From assembly GCA_947447465.1 (NCBI GenBank), contig CANFKE010000003.1:1-64000 (forward strand): 64,000 nt of DNA. The letters run 5' to 3'. The position numbers and the translations under genes were made by a program. Source of the stretch: Chitinophagaceae bacterium. Lineage in GTDB: Bacteria; Bacteroidota; Bacteroidia; Chitinophagales; Chitinophagaceae. The first letter of the stretch is position 1. Every line of letters begins with the position of its first letter. The notes below the pieces were generated by a model, which did not search any database, was not told the origin of the DNA, and saw nothing but the letters and a program-made list of their open reading frames with translations. This document shows positions 55,357 through 63,101 of the stretch, piece by piece.

Positions 55357-56058
55357 TTACTTGTTGAACTGAGCATCCGTTAATCCTGTATTGATAGCAT
55401 AACTAAGATAATTGATCTCAATTGTGCCTTTCTGCGCCTTCGGTTTTGCATCTTTTGGGGCTACCGGTACTTCATTATTATAGTCCATTGTCACGCCTTT
55501 GGGCAACTTGTAATCTTTTACATCCATGTAAATGGTCACTTTATCGGGCAATCCAAAGGACATATACTTGTTGAAATCAAGATCCATAATAACAGTTCCG
55601 TCATTTCGAGTAGTGGTTTCAGCCCTTACTGCTACCAGATTGGCTTCATCTATCCAGAGTTTGGTAAGTACTATATTGTTCATATCATCCTCAGGTATCA
55701 CTTTCACCAATCTCAGCTTCTTACCCTTTACCGTTACATTACCAATATCTATCACTGTTACATTACCTACAGGTATCAAATTGCTGATGGTAAGATTGAT
55801 ATTTTTTTTCGGCAACATAGACAGTCCGCCATTCCTTTCCAACCGCATTTTATCCGGAGCTTTAAAAAGCAGGGTTCCTTTTAGTTGAGGAATTCGCATA
55901 AAACTCACATCTATCTTCATCCTTACATCAGCCCTGTAATCCTTTACCGTAGCTATTTTAGTGCGAAGGGTGTAAAACAATTGGGTCGCATCATCCGCAC
56001 GCACCCTGTGCGATACCAACGTAAGCATAATGACCAATAACGAAATATATTTTCTCAT
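55357..56058 (-). CDS. LolA-like outer-membrane lipoprotein-sorting-type protein
   Basis: A 233-residue exported protein with signal peptide (MRKYISLLVIMLTLVSHRVRA) and an LolA/LppX-like beta-domain: an initial helix DATQLFYTLRTKIATVKDYRADVRMKIDVSFMRIPQLKGTLLFKAPDKMRLE and later VIMDLDFNKYMSFGLPDKVTIYMDV. Such folds carry acylated molecules across the periplasm. Its ATG overlaps the ABC permease stop (ATGA), so it works with that transporter; the cargo is unknown. Confidence 0.78.
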   Translation of the reverse strand: MRKYISLLVIMLTLVSHRVRADDATQLFYTLRTKIATVKDYRADVRMKIDVSFMRIPQLKGTLLFKAPDKMRLERNGGLSMLPKKNINLTISNLIPVGNVTVIDIGNVTVKGKKLRLVKVIPEDDMNNIVLTKLWIDEANLVAVRAETTTRNDGTVIMDLDFNKYMSFGLPDKVTIYMDVKDYKLPKGVTMDYNNEVPVAPKDAKPKAQKGTIEINYLSYAINTGLTDAQFNK

Positions 56059-56894
56059 GATTTAATATCTTTTTTGTTGAAATAAACTATTGTAAGCAAC
56101 AGAAAACCAATAGTATATAAAAATAACACTACAGCACTCTTACCGATGGCTGCATATGGCACAGGGTCATCAAAAAAGCCTTTCCAACCTATCATGTGCG
56201 TGGTGAATAGATATGGCTTGATAATAGTGAATAAGGGCAATTCAAGATTAGACAATATGGTCAGGACCACAACGATACCCATTGTTGAGATGATAGGCCC
56301 TATAGAATTATCTGCGAATGCAGATAGTAATAATGACATGGATGCGATAGTTGTCATTGCCAACACTGCGAATGCAAATGCAAGACCATACCTCCACATT
56401 ACATCATTCTGCAGGATCATAATGAAAGAGTCACTTTTTAGGTTGATCATATCCCCCTTACCAAATAATAGTAATGAAAAAAATAAAGCAACTACGGCCA
56501 ACCAAACAATTAATAGAACAGTGTAGATAAAGCTACTTAAAAACTTGGCCATCACTATTTTAGGTCTTGAAATTGGCTTTGTAAGCAACAGCCTCAATGT
56601 ACCCAGGTTGGCTTCACCCGCTAACGCATCTCCGGCTACAAGAGCAACCAGTAATGGAATATGAATAAGCAGCGATTGTAGTATGATATAAGTGATCAGA
56701 TAACCATTAAGTATATTGCCCTGTATATCAAATTGCTCATTGACACCCGATAGTGCGAAGTTGACGAAACCCTTTCCGTCAGTGAGCATGGCCAGTTGTA
56801 TTACGAATGTAATAGCAGTGACTATACCAAAACTGATATAAGTTCGTGGTCGTCTGAAAATTTTATAAAGCTCTATTCGTAATAACTGTATCAT
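56055..56894 (-). CDS. ABC-2-type transporter permease
   Basis: A 279-residue membrane protein with about six spans, beginning MIQLLRIELYKIFRRPRTYISFGIVTAI, typical of ABC-2 permeases, with LVAGDALAGEANLGTLRLLLTKPISRPKIVMAKFLSSFIYTVLLI in the first loop. It overlaps the ATPase gene by 32 nt upstream and the LolA-like gene by 4 nt downstream. Substrate not evident. Confidence 0.9.
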   Translation of the reverse strand: MIQLLRIELYKIFRRPRTYISFGIVTAITFVIQLAMLTDGKGFVNFALSGVNEQFDIQGNILNGYLITYIILQSLLIHIPLLVALVAGDALAGEANLGTLRLLLTKPISRPKIVMAKFLSSFIYTVLLIVWLAVVALFFSLLLFGKGDMINLKSDSFIMILQNDVMWRYGLAFAFAVLAMTTIASMSLLLSAFADNSIGPIISTMGIVVVLTILSNLELPLFTIIKPYLFTTHMIGWKGFFDDPVPYAAIGKSAVVLFLYTIGFLLLTIVYFNKKDIKS

Positions 56895-57816
56895 CTGTTA
56901 GGGATAAAAAGTATGCTTCCAATGAATGTTTTGACCTGATCTCTGTAACGCCTACTCCCTGCCCAACCAACCAACAGTTCAATTGTGGTGTTCGTTCAGG
57001 ATTCATTTTGAAAGTAAGCGTTTCCTGTTTGATAGAACCTAATGATGGTTTCCACTCACTGGCATTTATTTTTTGAAGGATATGGTCGTCAGGTAAAATA
57101 TCTATTTCTATAAATGTCTCATCCGGGTTCAGCAAACTGTTCACCTTCCCTTCCACTACTTTTTTGCCTTTATGTATGATGATCATACTCGTAGCTACCT
57201 GCTCTATCTCATACAAAAGATGCGATGAGATCAGAATTGTCTTGCCATGATCACGGCTTAGTGATAAGATCAGCGCACGCATTTCAGCAATACCCTGCGG
57301 ATCAAGTCCATTCGTCGGCTCATCAAGTATCAGAAGGTCCGGCTTATGAACCAATGCAATAGCTATACCCAGCCTTTGCTTCATTCCCTGAGAATAGGCT
57401 TTCACCTTATCGTGCTCCCTACCCTTCAACCCTACAATTTCTAACACCTCATGAAGTCGATTCGCTTTTATACTGCTGTCACTCAGTGCGGCAAACATTT
57501 TTAAATTATCCCACCCCGACAAGTAACCATACATATCAGGTCTTTCAATTATAGCCCCGATCTTGCTTAATAAATGTCTTCTGCCATTATTGAATTCTTC
57601 CCCATCAATGTAAATACTACCGCTATCAGGAAAGATCAGACCAAGCAGCATGCGCATTGTAGTGCTCTTACCCGCTCCATTCTGACCCAAAAAACCATAG
57701 ATATCACCATGATTTATGGTAAATGAAAGATCACTCACCGCTTTGAACTGCTTGAATGACTTTGATAAGTTTTTAGTTTCAATTATAGGATGCAAGGCAC
57801 AAGTTTGAGACTGCAA
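56863..57816 (-). CDS. ABC transporter ATP-binding protein
   Basis: A 317-residue ATPase: Walker A GQNGAGKS, signature YSQGMKQRLGIAIAL, Walker B LLILDEPTNGLDP and a C-terminal extension of ~95 residues typical of CcmA-type exporters (PEGKVNSLLNP context onward). No ATG precedes the conserved IIETKNLSKSF; the start must be TTG, either 57816 or 57795. A TAACTTGC word at 57820-57813 resembles a -7 element and would favour 57795. Confidence 0.9.
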   Translation of the reverse strand: MQSQTCALHPIIETKNLSKSFKQFKAVSDLSFTINHGDIYGFLGQNGAGKSTTMRMLLGLIFPDSGSIYIDGEEFNNGRRHLLSKIGAIIERPDMYGYLSGWDNLKMFAALSDSSIKANRLHEVLEIVGLKGREHDKVKAYSQGMKQRLGIAIALVHKPDLLILDEPTNGLDPQGIAEMRALILSLSRDHGKTILISSHLLYEIEQVATSMIIIHKGKKVVEGKVNSLLNPDETFIEIDILPDDHILQKINASEWKPSLGSIKQETLTFKMNPERTPQLNCWLVGQGVGVTEIRSKHSLEAYFLSLTDDTVITNRAL

Positions 57817-58076
57817 GTTAGGTCACTATACTATTAATACGCTCATTATACTTTATACCTATTTCCTATACCGCTTTTGTTTTGTTTAATATTTTATCAG
57901 AAAATAAACAATATATAGGAACACACGGATTAAAATAGAACTGTATGCAAAGACATACAAACTATTTGCAAGGTTATTACGTAAGTATTCATGATGATTG
58001 TTTAATACAATGCATTGAAAAATAATAACATTCAGTAATTCGGTACAAAATCATTAACCTTGAAAATAATAACTAT

Positions 58077-58808
58077 ATGATCTTTAATGAAGCAGACAGA
58101 CTAAAAGCGGTAAAACGTTTCGATGGGTACAACTTCGATCTGAATAAGGGGCTGGAAGATATTTTAACGCTTACGGCTGAGATATGCGAAACTCCTGTAG
58201 CTTTTATAACCCTTATAGATGCTGATTCACAACAATTTAAGGTCTGTAAGGGTCTTGAAGTGACACAAATGCCACGAGACACCTCTTTCTGCACACATAC
58301 CATTATGGATACCGGCGTGATGGTAGTAGAAGATCCGTTGAAAGATGAACGTTTCTCCAACATACCTTTGGTCACCAACCAACCTTACATCAGATTTTAT
58401 GCAGGTGCACCTTTGGCAACTGAAGATGGACAGAATGTAGGTACTCTCTGTGTACTTGATGCTAGGCCTAAGTCGCTTCCGGAAAGTAAACAAGCCATGC
58501 TGTCTATTCTGGCCAAACAAGCCATTCACCTGATGGAGCTGGACCTGTGCCTGAAACTGCTCAATCATAAAAACGCTCATATCTCACTGCAGAATAAGAC
58601 GCTTAGAGATATCGCTTTTACACAGGCACATGAATTCAGGGGACCACTTTCTTCAATAATAGGATTTATGAACCTGATAAAAGATGATGATTACAATGCA
58701 CCTAAAGAATATCTTGTAATGATGGACCAGGCGGTAAAAAAGTTAGATGAGAAGATACTACTTGTTGTAAAAAGTACGGAACAGGCACGGGAGGTATATC
58801 TTGCCTGA
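58077..58808 (+). CDS. GAF protein with histidine-kinase dimerisation domain, no ATPase domain
   Basis: A 243-residue cytoplasmic protein. Residues ~5-155 form a GAF domain (NLNKGLEDILTLTAEICETPVAFITLIDADSQQFK, FCTHTIM, PYIRFYAGAPLATEDGQNVGTLCVLD). Residues ~175-240 look like a HisKA dimerisation hairpin with the H-box AHEFRGPLSSIIGFM, but the protein ends before any HATPase domain, at a terminator 30 bp on. It may be phosphorylated by another kinase or act as a dimeric sensor or adaptor. Confidence 0.85.
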   Translation: MIFNEADRLKAVKRFDGYNFDLNKGLEDILTLTAEICETPVAFITLIDADSQQFKVCKGLEVTQMPRDTSFCTHTIMDTGVMVVEDPLKDERFSNIPLVTNQPYIRFYAGAPLATEDGQNVGTLCVLDARPKSLPESKQAMLSILAKQAIHLMELDLCLKLLNHKNAHISLQNKTLRDIAFTQAHEFRGPLSSIIGFMNLIKDDDYNAPKEYLVMMDQAVKKLDEKILLVVKSTEQAREVYLA

Positions 58809-58836
58809 GCCTCAATGATAGAGGAATATACCCACA

Positions 58837-58858
58837 GCCCTGCACTATAGTGCAGGGC
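58837..58858. terminator. Intrinsic terminator between GAF protein and usp
   Basis: GCCCTGCACTATAGTGCAGGGC is a perfect 22-bp palindrome; T-rich DNA follows on the plus strand. Confidence 0.75.
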
Positions 58859-58878
58859 ATTCCTTTGTGTAGGAATAA

Positions 58879-59700
58879 TTAATCGTGTAGTGCCAGAATA
58901 GGCATATTGTTCAATTTGGCCAATTGCTTGGTATGACTCTGATGAAATATGTTATACCATACTCCATGACTATGTGGTATTACAACAAGAAAATCCAGAT
59001 CATGCTCTTTTACAAAATTGGCAATGCTTTCTATTACATGCGGATTCTCTATGCCATAGTAGCTAGGTCGTACATCATCAAGCAGATCTTTTACTATCGC
59101 TTCATTTTCCTTTTCCACTTCGGTCACTTCTTGCTTGGTAGTAGATACATGCACTACATGCAGACCGGCGCTGGTATGACGTACCAACCATTTTAAGAAG
59201 CTTACCTGACGCGATGCCAGTACAGTTCGGTAATCGCAGACAAAACCGATATTCATTATCGGTGCAAATTGCACGTGTGCAGGCACAAGTAACACCGGAA
59301 CGGCAAGACTGGTGAGCGAATTGAGTAATTCACTATCCCACATCCACAGGTCCTGATAGTCACTAACTGCGCCCATCACAATGATCTCAGGCTTTACTTC
59401 ATCTATTTGATTACGTAACGTTTCAATAAGACCACCAACTATTGTTTTCCCACTGATGTTCAGATGCGGATATTGGGCTTTTGTTCGCTCAACATCATGG
59501 TCCAGATTATCCTGATTGATATCGTAATCGTCTTTCAATGAAGCCAAAGCAACCGCATCCGAAGTGTAATTGACAGGCATGGTGTATATATGCAGCAACT
59601 GAATATTGATGGGGCTATCACCTACAAGTTTGCAGGTATATTCTATTGCATTATGCGCTGATTCTGAAAAATCGTTGGTGATAATTATTGTAGGTGTCAT
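58879..59700 (-). CDS. Universal stress protein (double domain)
   Basis: A 273-residue protein opening TIIITNDFSESAHNAIEYTCKLVGD, with a second UspA-like half from ~150 (NIGFVCDYRTVLASRQVSFLKWLV). The usual ATP-binding loop is not evident in either half (PHSHGVWYNIFHQSHTKQLA). It follows the MarR gene by 19 bp and is probably cotranscribed. Confidence 0.85.
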   Translation of the reverse strand: MTPTIIITNDFSESAHNAIEYTCKLVGDSPINIQLLHIYTMPVNYTSDAVALASLKDDYDINQDNLDHDVERTKAQYPHLNISGKTIVGGLIETLRNQIDEVKPEIIVMGAVSDYQDLWMWDSELLNSLTSLAVPVLLVPAHVQFAPIMNIGFVCDYRTVLASRQVSFLKWLVRHTSAGLHVVHVSTTKQEVTEVEKENEAIVKDLLDDVRPSYYGIENPHVIESIANFVKEHDLDFLVVIPHSHGVWYNIFHQSHTKQLAKLNNMPILALHD

Positions 59701-59719
59701 CTCTCTTGTTTTATTGTTT

Positions 59720-60190
59720 TTATTGCGGGCAATGATCGCATGCAGGCTTTAAGTTCTCTCTGAATTTTTCCAATACACTCATGCAATCAGCTATCTTCTC
59801 TAAAGGCAGATCAGATCCGGCAAAATTGTGCATCTCACATAACCACGGCTGCATCTTAGTTCTCAAAGCCTTTCCTGAATCCGTTAAAAAAATGATCTTG
59901 TTCCTTCTGTCATGAATATCCTCTCGGCGATATACCAACTCACGCTTGGTAAGATTGTCGATCAGATAGGTCATGCTGGCCTTATCCTTTACAGTAATAT
60001 TAGCTATTTCCTGCTGATTGATACCGTCTGTATTCCAAAGGCAGCCCAACACCTGTACCATTTCAAAAGTAAGGTCCATGTGCTCGGCTCTCAGCTTTGC
60101 CTGGATATATTGCCTGAAGGCAAGATTGACCCTGATGATCTCTTTAGTGAATTCCGCAATGATATCATTCTTTGCATCGCTCATAGCCAT
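59720..60190 (-). CDS. MarR-family transcription regulator
   Basis: A 156-residue winged-helix regulator: FEMVQVLGCLWNTDGINQQEIANITVKDKASMTYLIDNLTKRELVYRREDIHDRRNKIIFLTDSGKAL contains the MarR HTH and the DxRxxxxxLT wing. The -7 element lies one base upstream of the first ATG, so transcription should begin inside it and the second ATG (60184, MSDAKND) may be the real start. The C-terminus ends CDHCPQ. Confidence 0.9.
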   Translation of the reverse strand: MAMSDAKNDIIAEFTKEIIRVNLAFRQYIQAKLRAEHMDLTFEMVQVLGCLWNTDGINQQEIANITVKDKASMTYLIDNLTKRELVYRREDIHDRRNKIIFLTDSGKALRTKMQPWLCEMHNFAGSDLPLEKIADCMSVLEKFRENLKPACDHCPQ

Positions 60191-60191
60191 A

Positions 60192-60199
60192 CAAAGTTA
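60192..60199 (-). promoter_or_regulatory. marR -7 element TAACTTTG
   Basis: Plus-strand CAAAGTTA. Its position fixes the transcript start near 60187-60184, arguing for a leaderless marR mRNA from the second ATG. Confidence 0.55.
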
Positions 60200-60223
60200 A
60201 ATACTTGACTATTAATCACCAAA

Positions 60224-60646
60224 CTATTTTTGAATGGATCCTTCTATTATATCTGCCAGTGTCTTGTGTTCAAGTACACCTATTGTAGCGTCGCGTGTTT
60301 CTATAAATACCTGATTGATCTTACAGATTTCCTCTTCACAATCGCTGCATTTTTTATAAAAATGAAGACTTACACAGGGCAGCATTGAAATTGGTCCGTC
60401 AACAATTCGGATGATCTTGGCCAACGATACTGTATCCGGAGATTCGAGAAGGTAATAGCCGCCACCCTTACCTTTTTTACTTTCTAATACTCCCGCCTTT
60501 CTCAGCTCGAGGAGAATATTTTCTAGGAATTTAAGAGGTATCTTTTTCTTTTCGGCTATCTCAGATATCTGCACAGGACCACCCTTATATCTTGTCGCAA
60601 GGTATCCGGTGGCTTTAAGTGCATATTGAGCTTTCTTAGAGAGCAT
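60224..60646 (-). CDS. Rrf2-family transcription regulator
   Basis: A 140-residue regulator with the Rrf2 HTH (MLSKKAQYALKATGYLATRY, ISEIAEKKKIPLKFLENILLELRKAGVLESKKGKGGGYYL). Four Cys (91, 100, 103, 108) occupy the region where IscR/NsrR bind an Fe-S cluster, though the spacing differs from IscR. It is divergent from the sulfur-related operon 224 bp away, so control of that operon, as with CymR in Firmicutes, is possible. Confidence 0.9.
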   Translation of the reverse strand: MLSKKAQYALKATGYLATRYKGGPVQISEIAEKKKIPLKFLENILLELRKAGVLESKKGKGGGYYLLESPDTVSLAKIIRIVDGPISMLPCVSLHFYKKCSDCEEEICKINQVFIETRDATIGVLEHKTLADIIEGSIQK

Positions 60647-60705
60647 AGTATTTATTCTGGCAGATCTTTATAAAAGAAATGTAATGATACAAAATTCACC
60701 TCTAC

Positions 60706-60734
60706 TAGTTCATACTAAATATCTATAGTTCATA
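60706..60734. promoter_or_regulatory. Direct repeat TAGTTCATA upstream of the rrf2 gene
   Basis: TAGTTCATA occurs at 60706-60714 and 60726-60734, two helical turns apart, just upstream of a -7-like GAATTTTG (60697-60690, minus). It is a candidate operator for autoregulation of the Rrf2 protein. Confidence 0.35.
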
Positions 60735-60830
60735 GAAGATACCAACATCCTCATTCTGATGTTCAAATAGGTAAATCGTATCAAAATAAAATTATAGTCC
60801 ACCAATTTTATAGACTAATTGATTTTTACC

Positions 60831-60838
60831 TATCTTTG
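60831..60838 (+). promoter_or_regulatory. -7 element TATCTTTG of the sulfur-related operon
   Basis: Perfect TAnnTTTG match 32 nt before the leader-peptide ATG; transcription should start near 60844. Confidence 0.6.
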
Positions 60839-60870
60839 ACTCGCAAAAAAAGAATTCCAACTAATTGACC

Positions 60871-60963
60871 ATGAAAAACAATAAAACATTGAATAGCATG
60901 ATGGCACTGCAGAATAGCTGCTGTTGTTATACAACAATGACCGGGTGTTGCTGTAGCTGTTGA
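60871..60963 (+). CDS. Cys-rich 30-residue leader peptide
   Basis: An ATG-to-TGA frame of 30 residues, MKNNKTLNSMMALQNS followed by CCCYTTMTGCCCSC; seven of the last fourteen residues are Cys, using both TGT and TGC. It begins about 27 nt after the predicted transcript start and ends 24 bp before a strong terminator that precedes the hotdog/phosphosulfolactate synthase genes. This is the classic arrangement of an amino-acid attenuator. Alternatives are a small metal-binding peptide or a peptide natural-product precursor, but no modification enzymes lie nearby. Confidence 0.7.
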   Translation: MKNNKTLNSMMALQNSCCCYTTMTGCCCSC

Positions 60964-60987
60964 GCACTATTTAATGATGATTGATTA

Positions 60988-61022
60988 AATGGCTTTACGC
61001 ACACAGCGTAAAGCCATTTTTT
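60988..61022 (+). terminator. Intrinsic terminator within the leader (candidate attenuator)
   Basis: Perfect 13-bp arms AATGGCTTTACGC and GCGTAAAGCCATT, loop ACACA, then six T. It lies after the Cys-rich peptide and 37 nt before the next gene on the same strand. The upstream arm partly overlaps an alternative stem ATTTAAT/ATTAAAT (60969-60990), and CAACA (60932-60936) can pair with either flanking TGTTG. Confidence 0.85.
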
Positions 61023-61058
61023 GATTAAGACCTATTTGAAACCAATAAAACTTGAACA

Positions 61059-61451
61059 ATGGAATTTACCGAACAAATGAGCAGATACAACCTGCTGACA
61101 AAACGATTTACAGTGGTCAGAGAGAATCTGAACAAGGATGGAGTGCTGGCAATATGCAAAATGCTCAATGAAATGATAAAACTAAATGACAGGGCAATTA
61201 AAATAGCTTTTGGTGGTTTGAACTATGATAGCATTACAGCAGCACATTATGAGATCGATTTTATAGGACAAGCAGACCTCGGCGATACTGTTGAAATAGA
61301 ATCCCAATACACCCCTACTAAAAATGACAGCTTACTCATAGATATTATCATTCGTAAAAGAACAGACAAAACGATAACGATCGGCGAAGGTCGTTTCGTT
61401 TTCCAATCCAAAGATGTAGTTCGCACCAAACGCATGCCTGCATTTACATAG
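61059..61451 (+). CDS. Hotdog-fold thioesterase-like protein
   Basis: A 130-residue protein with a hotdog-fold look: a long helix in the middle (GVLAICKMLNEMIKLNDRAIKIAFGG) followed by strands AHYEIDFIGQADLGDTVEIESQYTPTKND and ITIGEGRFVFQSKDV, as in acyl-CoA thioesterases. No definite active-site residue can be assigned by eye. It is first after the attenuator and 38 bp before phosphosulfolactate synthase, so a role with acylated or sulfonated compounds is suggested only by context. Confidence 0.62.
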   Translation: MEFTEQMSRYNLLTKRFTVVRENLNKDGVLAICKMLNEMIKLNDRAIKIAFGGLNYDSITAAHYEIDFIGQADLGDTVEIESQYTPTKNDSLLIDIIIRKRTDKTITIGEGRFVFQSKDVVRTKRMPAFT

Positions 61452-61489
61452 TTACATTTTTTGATTACTTCACCAATAAAAAATACATC

Positions 61490-62284
61490 ATGAATTTTAA
61501 ATTGAACAGCATACCCGAACGAACGGCCAAACCCAGAGTGAATGGCCTGACTATGATTATGGACAAAGGACTCGGGCTAAGGGGTGTCAGAGATTTCCTG
61601 TCTGTCTCAGCTACTTACGCAGATATTGTAAAACTTGGATTCGGTACTGCTTATGTGACCAACGATCTCATTGGCAAAATGGAGATCTACCGTGAGTTTA
61701 ATATTCCGGTTTACTTTGGAGGTACTCTTTTCGAAGCATTCATCATCAGAGATAGGTTTCAGGATTATCTGGATCTGGTAAAAGAATACAATCTGCAATA
61801 TGTAGAAGTATCTGACGGGTCTATTACCATACCACATGCCGACAAATGCCGATATATTGAGCAACTCGCAAAGCATGTCACCGTCCTTTCAGAGGTCGGA
61901 TCCAAAGATGCGGAACATATCATACCGCCATATAAATGGATAGAACTGATGCGTGCCGAATTGTTGGCTGGCTCATCATATGTAATTGCAGAAGCAAGAG
62001 AAGCCGGCAATGTTGGCATATATAGGGGAACCGGTGAGGTACGTGAAGGATTAGTACAGGAAATATTGACACAAATACCTGCTGAGCAGATAATTTGGGA
62101 AGCACCGCAAAAAGCACAACAGCTATACTTCCTCAGCTTATTGGGCGCCAACGTCAATCTGGGAAATATTGCACCATCAGAATTGATAGCTTTAGAAGCC
62201 ATGCGTATTGGCCTGCGGGGAGATACCTTTCATCTCTACCTGAATAAAACAAAACCGGCAGTTACCAACAACACAACAAAATAG
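61490..62284 (+). CDS. Phosphosulfolactate synthase (ComA family)
   Basis: A 264-residue TIM-barrel enzyme of the ComA family, which adds sulfite to phosphoenolpyruvate to give phosphosulfolactate. Family words present: RTAKPRVNGLTMIMDKGLG, ADIVKLGFGTAYV, VYFGGTLFEAF, YVEVSDGSITIP, LSEVGSKD, YVIAEAREAGNVGIY, NLGNIAPSELIALEAMRIGLRGDTF. In methanogens and some bacteria it starts coenzyme M synthesis; in Bacteroidota a sulfonate-lipid or sulfolactate route is possible (inference). It consumes sulfite, so cysteine-linked control upstream makes sense. Confidence 0.9.
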   Translation: MNFKLNSIPERTAKPRVNGLTMIMDKGLGLRGVRDFLSVSATYADIVKLGFGTAYVTNDLIGKMEIYREFNIPVYFGGTLFEAFIIRDRFQDYLDLVKEYNLQYVEVSDGSITIPHADKCRYIEQLAKHVTVLSEVGSKDAEHIIPPYKWIELMRAELLAGSSYVIAEAREAGNVGIYRGTGEVREGLVQEILTQIPAEQIIWEAPQKAQQLYFLSLLGANVNLGNIAPSELIALEAMRIGLRGDTFHLYLNKTKPAVTNNTTK

Positions 62285-62317
62285 TTATAGTTTCTTTACA
62301 CCATAAAATTTGTATTT

Positions 62318-62956
62318 ATGTCATTACGACTTGGAGACACCGCACCGGATTTCAGCGCTAGTACATCAATTGGCGATATAAGGTTCCATGAATATCTGGG
62401 TGATAGTTGGGGTATTCTATTTTCTCATCCTGCAGACTACACACCGGTATGTACTACCGAACTGGGTAGAACGGCACAACTGAAAAATGAATTTGAAAAA
62501 CGAAATGTAAAGGTATTGGCAGTAAGTGTTGATCCTATCGATAAACACTTTGGATGGATATCAGATATCAATGAAACACAAAACACTATTGTTGACTTCC
62601 CTATAATTGCTGATGAAGATCGAAATGTTTCCGAACTGTATGATATGATACATCCCAATGCATCTGCTACAGCAACAGTCCGTTCTCTGTTTATTATAGG
62701 TCCGGACAAAAAAATAAAACTGACACTCACCTACCCGGCATCTACTGGCCGCAATTTTACTGAGGTGATCCGCGTAATTGACTCCTTACAACTTGCAGCC
62801 GATTATAGCGTAGCTACTCCTGCCGACTGGAAACAAGGAGAAGATGTTATTGTTGCACTCAATGTAACCACAGAAGATGCCCACAAAAAATTCCCAAAAG
62901 GCGTAAGAATTGTAAAGCCTTATCTGAGATATACGCCTCAACCAAATAGCAATTAG
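62318..62956 (+). CDS. 1-Cys peroxiredoxin (Prx6 type)
   Basis: A 212-residue thiol peroxidase. The peroxidatic Cys45 is in HPADYTPVCTTELG, and I see no other Cys, so it is a 1-Cys enzyme; the long C-terminal extension (ADYSVATPADWKQGEDVIVALNVTTEDA...KGVRIVKPYLRYTPQP) is typical of Prx6. It detoxifies peroxides in the cytoplasm. It is 33 bp after phosphosulfolactate synthase in the same operon and closed by a terminator. Confidence 0.95.
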   Translation: MSLRLGDTAPDFSASTSIGDIRFHEYLGDSWGILFSHPADYTPVCTTELGRTAQLKNEFEKRNVKVLAVSVDPIDKHFGWISDINETQNTIVDFPIIADEDRNVSELYDMIHPNASATATVRSLFIIGPDKKIKLTLTYPASTGRNFTEVIRVIDSLQLAADYSVATPADWKQGEDVIVALNVTTEDAHKKFPKGVRIVKPYLRYTPQPNSN

Positions 62957-62973
62957 CTCTTATATAAATACTT

Positions 62974-63007
62974 ATATGCCCGATCAATTGCATCGGGCAT
63001 ATTTTTT
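62974..63007 (+). terminator. Intrinsic terminator after the peroxiredoxin gene
   Basis: Perfect arms ATATGCCCGAT and ATCGGGCATAT with a 7-nt loop, then a T-tract. The arm contains the same ATCGGGCAT word that fills the 17.3-18.0 kb repeats. Confidence 0.88.
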
Positions 63008-63101
63008 GGGGCTTCAGATTTCCCTCACTTCGGGTGATAACAGACATGCAGACATTTCGGGTATTACACATTACTTTTACGGCAGATAACCAATTCTACT
63101 T

